13,437 nucleotides of DNA, from NCBI GenBank assembly GCA_016929815.1, contig JAFGIC010000174.1, positions 1 through 13,437 on the forward strand. The letters run 5' to 3'. This DNA is from Deltaproteobacteria bacterium. GTDB taxonomy: Bacteria > Desulfobacterota > DSM-4660 > Desulfatiglandales > HGW-15. The position numbers were made by a program, and so were the translations under genes. Shown here in pieces: positions 7,336 to 13,437 of the stretch; position 1 is the stretch's first letter, and every line of letters starts with the position of its first letter. Under the pieces are notes generated by a model. It had not been told where the DNA came from and made no database searches. It saw nothing but the letters and a program-made list of their open reading frames with translations.

Positions 7336-7716
7336 CTATTCCTCATCCAATTCATCAATAAAAACCCTTGTGGTCCTCGTCCTTCTTGCCATAGGTTCCC
7401 ACAAAAGGACATCCTCTGAAATCTTTTTCATCTCATTGGCGTTTATTTCATATTTTTTCTTTATTTCATTAATCTTATTATTGAATTTATCCACGAAACA
7501 TATCTTAACGACAAATTTGACAGGCCTTTCTGCCTCGTTGACAAGGAAGAGGTTCCATCTTGCCCTGACAAATCTGCCCGATCTCTCAAACTCTACCGAT
7601 TTTAATGAATATTTAAGAATTGTGATGTTCTGCTCATCCTGGGAAAGACAGATAGAAGGACAGAGGGCTAACAGGAAAAATAAAATTAAAGCAGCTCGGA
7701 TTCCGAGGTGTCTCAT
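7336..7716 (-). CDS. Hypothetical secreted or periplasmic protein, 126 aa
   Basis: The family was not recognised. Residues 1-25 form a typical Sec signal peptide: charged start, a hydrophobic stretch RAALILFFLLAL, likely cleavage after CLS25. No lipobox fits the cysteines at 19 and 23. The mature ~100 residues read as a small beta domain (VRARWNLFLVNEAERPVKFVVKI, about 49-72) followed by a Lys-rich segment and an acidic tail. The pattern is loosely like small periplasmic domains that describe interactions within envelope complexes (FxLYD-like), but this is a guess. The start is firm: GGAGGG lies 5 bp before ATG 7716. It sits alone between repeat-rich intergenic regions, downstream of the TonB receptor on the same strand but 411 bp away. 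Confidence 0.75.
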   Translation of the reverse strand: MRHLGIRAALILFFLLALCPSICLSQDEQNITILKYSLKSVEFERSGRFVRARWNLFLVNEAERPVKFVVKICFVDKFNNKINEIKKKYEINANEMKKISEDVLLWEPMARRTRTTRVFIDELDEE

Positions 7717-8127
7717 GATTCCCTCCTATCTAAAGGTTATTTATTAACAGCAAATAAAAACCTTATTAACGGCATTATCGCCGAGGGCAATCATCAGCTA
7801 AATAAGAATTACTAAATTATGTCTACTGGCGGCCCTGTATTCCGGAATTTTATCCGGAAACGGCTGCGAAGGTAAAAAGTTGCTTGATTTATGCAGAAAC
7901 TGTTCGAATTTGTTAATATTTTACCGGTCAAAGATATGATTGTCAAGCTGAAAAGCCAGGATAGGCAAGGCCTAAAGGATTCCTCCGCCCCTTCAGGATA
8001 GGTGCAGATCCTGGGCTTATGTTCCTCATGATTAGGCCGTTACGTGGCCGGAAAATTTTAGCCCCGGCAGGACGTTATGTCACCGCCGGGACACTTTTAG
8101 ACTGTCCTTGGGGTTGACCCTGGACCC
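7717..8127. other. Intergenic region with several dyads, no gene seen
   Basis: Contains a 7-bp hairpin TTCCGGA/TCCGGAA (7840-7846, 7853-7859) and a larger structure at 7953-8018: AAGCCAGGAT pairs with ATCCTGGGCTT with one bulged G. Inside it the 9-mer CAGGATAGG is repeated (7957-7965, 7994-8002), so ATCCTG at 8008-8013 can pair with either copy. The right end holds the receptor terminator candidate. No riboswitch, SRP RNA or tRNA consensus was recognised. Confidence 0.5.
8063..8090 (-). terminator. Candidate terminator after the TonB-dependent receptor
   Basis: Minus strand: CCCGGC and GCCGGG (8090-8085, 8068-8063) enclose an inner GAC/GTC pair, giving a GC-rich stem 37 bp past the stop codon. 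The following sequence is GCTAAAATTTT, so the T-run is interrupted and termination may be only partial. Confidence 0.42.
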
Positions 8128-10362
8128 TTAATACCTGACAGAAAGAATGCCGCCGAAGGTCCTGGGAGGCCCTATACTCATATTATAAACCCCCATGGCA
8201 TTCATAAAGCGCTTTTCAGCATAGTTTAAGATGTTTTTCACATAACCGCTGAGTGTCCACTTCCCACCCGGATTGGCATATATCATAGTAAAATTGTCTA
8301 TACGGTGCGGTTCCTGTGTTTTATAGCCCCTTTGATCAACGCCGCCCCTTTCCTCCCACCAGTCTATCTCATAGGAGGACTGGTATTTTGTATCGAAACG
8401 GGCTGTAATAACGCCAGCGTTCCCAAGGGTGAAATTGTGGTTGTAGTTCAGGGTTACGGTCCACTTCGGTGAAAAGGTCGGCGCACGGTTGCTGAAATCG
8501 GCATTCTCAGGCGAGGCGTAGGGCTGATCCTTGAACTCAAAATTTGCAATCATCCGGCCGATCCATGAATCCAGGTAGGAGACCGACACATCTATCTTGT
8601 CTTTTGGGGTCATAATCCAGCTTGTCTGGATATCCGCACCTTTCATGGTGAGGTTGCCAGGCACCCTTCCCCCTTCATCCGGCCTGAAACCCCTGCAATC
8701 GGCCGCATAATTGGGCTCGCCAGGCTCAGCGTCGGGATCACAATAGGCGAAATTGTTACTCATGCTAACGGTTGGAAACTGCATGGCCTGGAATACGCGA
8801 TTTTTATAATCGTAATAAAAGGCAGAGGCGTTCAGCTGGAGTTTGTTGCCCATGAACCGGTTCTTCGTGCCTGCGGTGTAGGCATTCATCTTCTGGGCAG
8901 GCAGGGTGCTTCCATCCCACGCCATCGCTTCCTGCTCGACACGGTAGCTGGTTGTAAATGTACCGTATAACATTGAGTTCTCACTTACATCATACTCCAC
9001 GCCTACCTTATAGTTCGGCGAGCTGTAGTCCATGTCGCTGTATGTGTCGCGACCCATACCCGAGGTCTGAATTGTGGTCCTGCTGCTAATGGCCCTGTCG
9101 CTGCTGTAACGGGCGCCTGCCAGCGCGCGGAACCGGTCTGTAATAGGATAGGTGATGTCGCCGAGGAACGCCTTGTTGTTCAAGAGGAGACGCATTTCTG
9201 TGATATCATCGATAAAACCGGTAATCGGTTCATAAACAGTTCTCTGGAGCCTAAAGGTTTCTCCCTTGTAATAATTATACACGAGTAGCCATTTGAATTT
9301 AGAATCCTCCGGGGAGGTCAGGCGGGCCTCAATCCCGCGCTCATAACCATCGCCGTCAGAAGTTGAGACTGATATGGTTCCATCAGTTCGCAGCGTCGAG
9401 CTTGTCCGGTGATAGGTTTCATCAGTTTTGGACGGTATAAGAACAAGCGAGGCTAACCCGAAATCCGCGCTGAAGTTCCCCCAGTATTTCTTTTTTTCCG
9501 TATCCGTAGGCTTCCTCCTCGACAAATCCTCATCGGAATACCATGGGTCATCTACGTCGTCCTGGTTTTTAAAGGCACGAACCGAACCGTAGTTAAGGTT
9601 GGAATCTTTCACGATTTCTCCGGTAATCAAAAAGGAGAGTTTTTCGTTGGGCTGGAATAGTGCCCTGAGCCGTCCTGATTTGCTGTCTTCATCGTCTGCA
9701 CCGTTGGAGACGTATCCGTCATGCTTATTCATATTACCCGATACGCGCAGGGCGAACATGCTGCCGATGGGCGCGTTCACCACTACCTCGCCGTGCCGGA
9801 GGCTGTAATTGCCGAGTTCGAGTGCGCCTGAAAATTCATATTTGTCCAGCTTGGGCCGTGCGATTTCAATATTTACGATTCCGCCCGGGGCATTGGAGGC
9901 ATAGGTGGTGGTTTGCGGGCCGTACAGGACCTCAACCCGCTCTATGTCATAGAGACCTGTACCGGTCGGGTTCCTCTGGGTAAAGACGCCGTCAACGTTG
10001 ATGGATACTGTGCCCGGAGTAGCACCAACTCCGTCGCCGTATCCGGCCGGTGTGTCGTAGGTGACACCGCGGAGACCGATCCTTAATCCGTCCGCAGTCC
10101 TTTGAACAAGTGCGGTGGATACATTCTGCAGGATCTGATCAACGTCTGTCCTCCCGAGTTCCTTGAGCTGATCTCCTGTAATGACCTCCATGGCAATGCC
10201 GACCTTCTGCTGGTTTTCCTCACGCTTCTGAGCTGTGACCATTACCTCTTCAAGCGTGAATTCTTCAGATGCAGTGTCCTGGGCATATATCACCAATGCA
10301 TCCCCGGTAATAATACCAAGACAAACTGCCACGAATAAAGTGAAAATGAATAATTTTCTCAT
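8128..10362 (-). CDS. TonB-dependent outer-membrane receptor, 744 aa
   Basis: Outer-membrane beta-barrel for energised uptake of a scarce or bulky ligand, driven by TonB-ExbBD (not in this window). A signal peptide (1-~28, ending IYAQD) is followed by a TonB-box-like LEEVMVTAQKREEN (37-50). The plug domain follows to about 170, with RIGLRGV (94-100), VSINVDGVF (119-127) and IERVEVLYGPQ (140-150). The usual GT-LYG after the last motif is altered to TTTYASN. The rest is the 22-strand barrel, ending in the C-terminal aromatic signal SVRY. A Cys541-Cys556 pair in an acidic loop probably forms an external disulfide. AQKREEN-type receptors often import complex organic compounds or metal chelates; the ligand here is unknown. 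A strong GGGGGGA site precedes ATG 10362. The Tat-exported iron-sulfur flavoprotein gene lies 342 bp upstream on the same strand. Confidence 0.93.
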   Translation of the reverse strand: MRKLFIFTLFVAVCLGIITGDALVIYAQDTASEEFTLEEVMVTAQKREENQQKVGIAMEVITGDQLKELGRTDVDQILQNVSTALVQRTADGLRIGLRGVTYDTPAGYGDGVGATPGTVSINVDGVFTQRNPTGTGLYDIERVEVLYGPQTTTYASNAPGGIVNIEIARPKLDKYEFSGALELGNYSLRHGEVVVNAPIGSMFALRVSGNMNKHDGYVSNGADDEDSKSGRLRALFQPNEKLSFLITGEIVKDSNLNYGSVRAFKNQDDVDDPWYSDEDLSRRKPTDTEKKKYWGNFSADFGLASLVLIPSKTDETYHRTSSTLRTDGTISVSTSDGDGYERGIEARLTSPEDSKFKWLLVYNYYKGETFRLQRTVYEPITGFIDDITEMRLLLNNKAFLGDITYPITDRFRALAGARYSSDRAISSRTTIQTSGMGRDTYSDMDYSSPNYKVGVEYDVSENSMLYGTFTTSYRVEQEAMAWDGSTLPAQKMNAYTAGTKNRFMGNKLQLNASAFYYDYKNRVFQAMQFPTVSMSNNFAYCDPDAEPGEPNYAADCRGFRPDEGGRVPGNLTMKGADIQTSWIMTPKDKIDVSVSYLDSWIGRMIANFEFKDQPYASPENADFSNRAPTFSPKWTVTLNYNHNFTLGNAGVITARFDTKYQSSYEIDWWEERGGVDQRGYKTQEPHRIDNFTMIYANPGGKWTLSGYVKNILNYAEKRFMNAMGVYNMSIGPPRTFGGILSVRY

Positions 10363-10704
10363 AACTTCCCCCCTTATTAAATTGTAATCGTTTTAATGCA
10401 CCCTTATACAAAATACCCGCTTATGGCCAATAACAGGGCCCTTTCACGGATTATTAAAACTCAAACAAAATAATTATGTCTCTGTCTGTGGGGCAAAAAG
10501 CCTCTGCTGCCACAGTGGAAAGTTTATTGAAATATGGATCACTGCCCGATAATACTGCACCTTAACATATGTATTTTACACCATTTACACCTTTTATTAA
10601 ACCTTTTGCCACTCACCGTACCGAAGCCTGCAGGGCGCAGGCAGGTTAGCCTCATTCACCACCCTCACGGCCCTGATTAACATCAAAGGGTTGCGCCTAT
10701 AAAA
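10363..10704. other. Intergenic region upstream of the TonB receptor
   Basis: No gene seen. It holds a promoter candidate (10403-10430) and a dyad CTGTGG/CCACAG (10486-10491, 10510-10515) with an inner GGC-AAAAA-GCC. It also has a tandem 9-mer TTTACACC(A/T) (10575-10592) and a 6-bp hairpin GCCTGC/GCAGGC (10626-10642), which may act as a weak terminator for the flavodoxin-ferredoxin gene. No cobalamin, TPP or other riboswitch consensus, and no Fur box, was recognised. The tandem 9-mer is a possible regulator site. Confidence 0.45.
10403..10430 (-). promoter_or_regulatory. Candidate promoter of the TonB receptor
   Basis: Minus strand: TTGGCC (10430-10425), a 16-bp spacer, then TATAAG (10408-10403), about 40 bp before the start codon. 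Match to consensus is moderate. Confidence 0.3.
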
Positions 10705-12120
10705 TTAATCAGTTACTTCATAGGGATAATCCCCCTCGTGAAGGATTACCCGGGGGGCATTCGGATTTTTATAAACGAGGTTTCCCCACCCGACCTTATC
10801 TATTGGCACAATTCTCCGGAATCTGCCCGTCTTTTCCGCCCGGTTCAGGTTGGCCAAAAACGGGCTGTCCCAGCTTGTCTCGGAATTCGCCAGCAGCGCA
10901 TGCGTTTCATCGATATTTGGTATGCTTATGGCATCCTCCGGGCAGATGCACCAGCAAAGGTCGCACCCCTCACAGTTGTTATGGACAACCGGCTTCTCGG
11001 GTTGTGAGAAGTCAATGCTGTCCATCGGGCAGTTGTCAATACAGAGTGTGCACTTGGGATAGGTGCATTTTGTCATGTCGTAAACGTGCTTTGTTTTCAT
11101 CTGCCTGTATGTTATGGCATCATATACGCATGCCCTTTCACACATGGGTTGCTGGCAATGTATGCATCCCTCAACTAGAATAGACGATCCTGAAACCAGC
11201 GCAGCGGGAGTCAGCCTGCTGAAATCAATAGCGCCTTCCACGCAGTTATCCGCACAGGCCGTACATCTGGGATATATACACTTCGTCATATCTATCTTGG
11301 GAATCTCATCCGCATAATTCATCATGCCTCCGGGACCCCCATCTTCAACCCCGGATCCCGGTCCCGGCATCCCTCCTTCCATCTCTGCCCCAAGGACGCT
11401 CATATCTATATCCATTAAATCCATTCCACCCTTTAGCCACAACGGGTCGGCATCTGGGCCTGAAGGTATATCGGGTATCAGATCCTTTTCACCTGCATAG
11501 ATCCTCCGTGCCCGTTCAGCCATCTCTTTTCCGAACGCCTCGGCCTCCTGAAGGTCTATCTCGTCAGGGTGTCCATCAGTAACATACGGACTGGGCATAT
11601 GCAGGACATGGGACGCACCGCCATACCAGTCATTCCATCCTATAACGTTAAAGGCCTTCTTAATCAAAGGCTGATAAAGCGAATTAAAGAAACTGGATGG
11701 CTGTGTGCCGTGCGTGCAAAAGAGAATACAGGGCTTTCCGGTCATCAGGGGCATTCTGTTTATAAAAAGTCTAAGGTTGGCTGTTTCGCGGTAGTACCAG
11801 ATGGGACCACCAATGGCTACTACGTCATAACCTGCTGTCTCTACAGGATCTATCTTTTTCAGGGGAGCCACATCACATTGAAACACAGATTTCATCCCCC
11901 TGTGGATAGCGCCCGCTATTTTACCCGTGCTTCCGGTAGCCGAGTAATAGAGCACAATGCCTTTAAGGGGCCTTCCCCCCGCAGTTCCATGCTTCTCGGA
12001 TGCCCCTGCGGAACCGTGAGAAAAAGGCGCCGCCTTTCTGCCGAGGCCAAGCGTGGCTATAGAAGTCAGAGATGTAAGCAAAAATCTGCGTCTTCCGATA
12101 AGCGAATGAATTAGGTTCAT
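10705..12120 (-). CDS. Tat-exported flavodoxin fused to four [4Fe-4S] ferredoxin motifs
   Basis: 471 residues. The N-terminus has a twin-arginine signal GRRRFLLTS (9-17) followed by a hydrophobic stretch, so the folded cofactor-loaded protein should be exported by Tat. Residues ~52-210 are a flavodoxin: FMN phosphate loop YYSATGSTGK (58-67) and GGPIWYY (104-110). A Gly/Met/Pro/Asp-rich linker follows (~231-268). Then four cysteine quartets: C281-C286-C289-C293, C319-C322-C327-C331, C352-C357-C360-C364 and C383-C386-C389-C393 (plus C391). The first and third are near-duplicates (KC-x-YP-x-CT-x-C-x-DNC), suggesting internal duplication of a two-cluster unit. One FMN plus up to four clusters makes a periplasmic electron wire; partner and substrate are unknown. 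Related cytosolic flavodoxin-ferredoxin fusions exist (EFR1-type), but export is the odd feature. AGAGGGG precedes ATG 12120. Confidence 0.9.
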   Translation of the reverse strand: MNLIHSLIGRRRFLLTSLTSIATLGLGRKAAPFSHGSAGASEKHGTAGGRPLKGIVLYYSATGSTGKIAGAIHRGMKSVFQCDVAPLKKIDPVETAGYDVVAIGGPIWYYRETANLRLFINRMPLMTGKPCILFCTHGTQPSSFFNSLYQPLIKKAFNVIGWNDWYGGASHVLHMPSPYVTDGHPDEIDLQEAEAFGKEMAERARRIYAGEKDLIPDIPSGPDADPLWLKGGMDLMDIDMSVLGAEMEGGMPGPGSGVEDGGPGGMMNYADEIPKIDMTKCIYPRCTACADNCVEGAIDFSRLTPAALVSGSSILVEGCIHCQQPMCERACVYDAITYRQMKTKHVYDMTKCTYPKCTLCIDNCPMDSIDFSQPEKPVVHNNCEGCDLCWCICPEDAISIPNIDETHALLANSETSWDSPFLANLNRAEKTGRFRRIVPIDKVGWGNLVYKNPNAPRVILHEGDYPYEVTD

Positions 12121-12176
12121 ATCCCCCTCTCTTAATGAAACCCATTATCGCACAAAAATAAAAATTATTCAGTCTG

Positions 12177-12205
12177 AGATTATTATATATTTTTTTCTTT
12201 GTCAA
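12177..12205 (-). promoter_or_regulatory. Candidate promoter of the flavodoxin-ferredoxin gene
   Basis: Minus strand: a perfect TTGACA (12205-12200), a 17-bp A-rich spacer, then TAATCT (12182-12177), giving an untranslated leader of about 50 nt. The -35 and spacing are strong, the -10 only partial. Confidence 0.5.
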
Positions 12206-12616
12206 TTTTAAATTGTATAATTTATGTATTTTCTAATAAGCAAGACATAATGCCCGCTATTCGCCTTAGAGATATCCTCGTGGAAACACAATAACAAATA
12301 AACGCACCCGGATTATCTCTCCCGCACTTAAGCAGTTTCATTATTAAAAAATTGGGCTGCTAGGCATAGGACGTGAAATATGCAAGATCCTGATAGGACA
12401 TAATTGATTTTCAGTTAATACTTCACCTATATAGGGCCGGTTTTGTCAGATGTGACGATTTTAACGGAAGTTATTGTTGACAGAGGAAAAGGGGTGAACA
12501 GTGATAAATCCAATCTTCATTAGTAAAGACCTTCACAAGTCTTTACACCTGGAAAGAAAGAAAATCTATCAAGATAAAACCCTTTTAAGTTTATAAAAAC
12601 AAAAATTAAAAAATCC
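12206..12616. other. AT-rich intergenic region between tatA and the flavodoxin-ferredoxin gene
   Basis: No confident gene. A plus-strand promoter-like pair TTGATT (12404-12409) and TATATA (12428-12433) with an 18-bp spacer precedes a 31-codon GTG-started frame (12501-12596) with GGGGT in ribosome-site position. An 8-bp hairpin GTAAAGAC/GTCTTTAC (12523-12530, 12539-12546) lies inside that frame and might instead serve as a weak terminator for tatA, ~70 bp past its stop codon. Confidence 0.4.
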
Positions 12617-12934
12617 TTAGCCGATTATTTCCTTAACCTTGTTGACCTTGTCATTGATTTCCATGACCTTCTTCGCGCCAGGTACCTGTTCTATAACCTT
12701 TTTTGCGACCTTGGCCTCAATTGAAGATTCGGCATCATTTTCTTCTTGGATGAGCTTTTTTACTTTTGATTTTTTTGTTTTAGGTTTGGGCCCTTGCAGT
12801 TCTTTTCCTATGCCCCTGAATTCTCTTATAGCGCCTCCTATACCTTTCCCGATCTCCGGTATCCTCTTTGCCCCAAAGATAAGAAGGATAATAATTCCAA
12901 TTATAATTAATTCAGGCACTCCAAGACCGAACAT
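12617..12934 (-). CDS. tatA: Twin-arginine translocase subunit TatA/TatE
   Basis: 105 residues. Pore-forming or membrane-thinning subunit of the Tat pathway for folded proteins. A short periplasmic N-terminus (MFGLGVPEL), one membrane helix (LIIIGIIILLIFGA, 9-22), the hinge and amphipathic helix signature FGAKRIPEIGKGIGGAIREF (20-39), then a charged cytosolic tail. The tail is longer and more helical and Lys/Val-rich than in minimal TatA proteins (~60-105). AAGGAG lies 6-7 bp before ATG 12934. No tatC or tatB is in the window. The next gene downstream on the same strand encodes a Tat substrate, separated by ~500 bp, so co-location may be functional but co-transcription is unlikely. TatB is less likely because of the FG-x-K-x-P-E-x-G pattern. 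Confidence 0.93.
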   Translation of the reverse strand: MFGLGVPELIIIGIIILLIFGAKRIPEIGKGIGGAIREFRGIGKELQGPKPKTKKSKVKKLIQEENDAESSIEAKVAKKVIEQVPGAKKVMEINDKVNKVKEIIG

Positions 12935-13053
12935 GATAGACTCCTTATATAATGTATAATGTAAAATGATAATTTGAGATTTATGAAAAATCAGGGATTC
13001 ATATATCGCCCTAATAATTATCTGTCAATCCTTTTCATAAGTCCATAGAAATG

Positions 13054-13092
13054 AAAGGGGGGCGTTCGTCTCAAAAAACACCCCCCTTTTTT
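13054..13092. terminator. Strong, probably bidirectional intrinsic terminator
   Basis: AAAGGGGGG (13054-13062) pairs with CCCCCCTTT (13081-13089), extended inside by GTT/AAC after one mismatch, with a T-run on the plus strand and TTTC on the minus strand. It lies just after the stop codon of the Gly-rich protein (minus strand) and separates it from tatA. Confidence 0.82.
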
Positions 13093-13119
13093 ATCCTTCT
13101 GTAAAATCGGGATCAGGCT

Positions 13120-13437
13120 TTACTTGGCAGCCAAGGTCACACTCAACCATACTTCAAGATTTGTCTGCGGTGTACTGCCGCCCATATCGCCGCCCATATC
13201 TCCGCCCATATCGCCTCCCATGTCACCGCCCATGCCGCCTCCCATGCCGCCGCCACCGCCCATGCCGCCGCCGGGCTGTGCATTGATCATGGATACATCC
13301 TCATCATTAATGCCGGAGGCATCCTCATCGCTCATGCCGAAAAAGCTATAGACATTATCCATGCCGGAATTGCCCTTAATATTGAAGCTGCTGTCACCGG
13401 TCATGTCAAAGCCGCCTCCGCCGCCCGGGGGACCTCC
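13120..13437 (-). CDS. Gly/Met/Asp-rich repeat protein, C-terminal part (N-terminus outside window)
   Basis: Not recognised. The frame runs from TAA 13120 to the right edge without interruption, giving the last 105 residues; an internal ATG at 13404 is unlikely to be the start because Gly-rich coding sequence (GGPPGGGGGFD) continues upstream. Composition: a Gly-rich stretch, then a ~50-residue acidic segment with regularly spaced Asp/Asn/Ser (about 13-53), then MGG repeats including four GGDM units. It ends in a short non-repetitive tail, NLEVWLSVTLAAK. The repeats are coded by 12-bp DNA units. Low complexity suggests an extended, flexible or surface-exposed segment; Asp and Met could bind metal ions. 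It is followed by the strong terminator at 13054-13092, so it ends its transcript. Confidence 0.7.
   Translation of the reverse strand, partial: GGPPGGGGGFDMTGDSSFNIKGNSGMDNVYSFFGMSDEDASGINDEDVSMINAQPGGGMGGGGGMGGGMGGDMGGDMGGDMGGDMGGSTPQTNLEVWLSVTLAAK
13178..13249 (-). repeat. Six 12-bp tandem units coding the MGGD-type repeats
   Basis: Plus-strand unit CCGCCCATATCG, starting at 13178, 13190, 13202, 13214, 13226 and 13238. The first three are nearly identical and the later ones diverge (ATG for ATA, CCG for TCG). A further partial copy follows at 13250. The in-frame 12-bp length means slippage changes repeat number without breaking the reading frame. Confidence 0.8.

Noticed and set aside
7370..7747. 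Plus-strand 125-codon frame
   Set aside because: Antisense to the 126-residue secreted protein, which has a better ribosome site and a convincing signal peptide.
10441..10704. Riboswitch (for example cobalamin) upstream of the TonB receptor
   Set aside because: Hairpins are present, but no conserved box of a known riboswitch class could be matched.
11569..12114. Plus-strand 181-codon frame
   Set aside because: Antisense to the flavodoxin part of the exported iron-sulfur protein, whose FMN loop and Tat signal are clear.
7114..12990. Shared GAGATTTATGAA near 7127-7138 and 12976-12987 as a dispersed repeat
   Set aside because: The match is short and AT-rich, and the second copy lacks the inverted arm; chance is likely.
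13178..13270. CRISPR-like array
   Set aside because: The 12-bp units are directly tandem with no spacers and are in-frame codon repeats.
13124..13351. Plus-strand Pro-rich repeat frame
   Set aside because: It is the complement of the Gly-rich repeat. The minus frame stays open to the window edge and is followed by a terminator in the right orientation.

Overview
The window looks like chromosomal DNA of a Gram-negative, probably anaerobic bacterium, most likely a Desulfobacterota (deltaproteobacterial) lineage. This placement is an inference from gene content and style: a TonB-dependent outer-membrane receptor, a Tat-exported flavodoxin/polyferredoxin, a Tat translocase subunit, a long acyl-CoA dehydrogenase and moderate GC. 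No rRNA, tRNA, CRISPR array, insertion sequence or phage gene was seen. All genes lie on the minus strand except the acyl-CoA dehydrogenase at 5256-7103.

Layout, left to right. Positions 1-2536 hold a copper-export pair: a one-domain copper chaperone (2327-2536) followed by a CopA-type Cu(I) P-type ATPase (2162 running off the left edge). Two adjacent perfect hairpins sit between them. Positions 2622-5103 hold a tyrosine-branch operon: a type I DAHP synthase (aroF-like) followed by a fused chorismate mutase/prephenate dehydrogenase (tyrA), the gene order of the enterobacterial aroF-tyrA operon. Upstream of aroF is a previously unannotated 25-codon leader peptide ORF (5026-5103) with seven tyrosine codons. 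It is followed by mutually exclusive RNA hairpins and a U-tailed terminator. This has the full layout of a ribosome-mediated attenuator that senses charged tRNA-Tyr, and it is the most interesting observation in the window.

A divergent intergenic region (5104-5255) carries the leader promoter candidate and an extended -10 promoter for the acyl-CoA dehydrogenase. Downstream of that gene is a cluster of inverted repeats (7114-7260). A small predicted secreted protein follows (7336-7716), then a structured non-coding stretch (7717-8127) and a 744-residue TonB-dependent receptor (8128-10362). Next come a Tat-exported fusion of flavodoxin with four [4Fe-4S] motifs (10705-12120), TatA (12617-12934), a strong terminator (13054-13092), and the C-terminal part of a Gly/Met/Asp-rich protein cut by the right edge.

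How the parts may work together: aroF and tyrA commit carbon to tyrosine and are probably switched by the leader. The copper pair hands Cu(I) from the chaperone to the exporter. The Tat-targeted flavo-iron-sulfur protein and the TonB receptor, with tatA just upstream, could form an envelope uptake/redox unit, but that link rests only on proximity.
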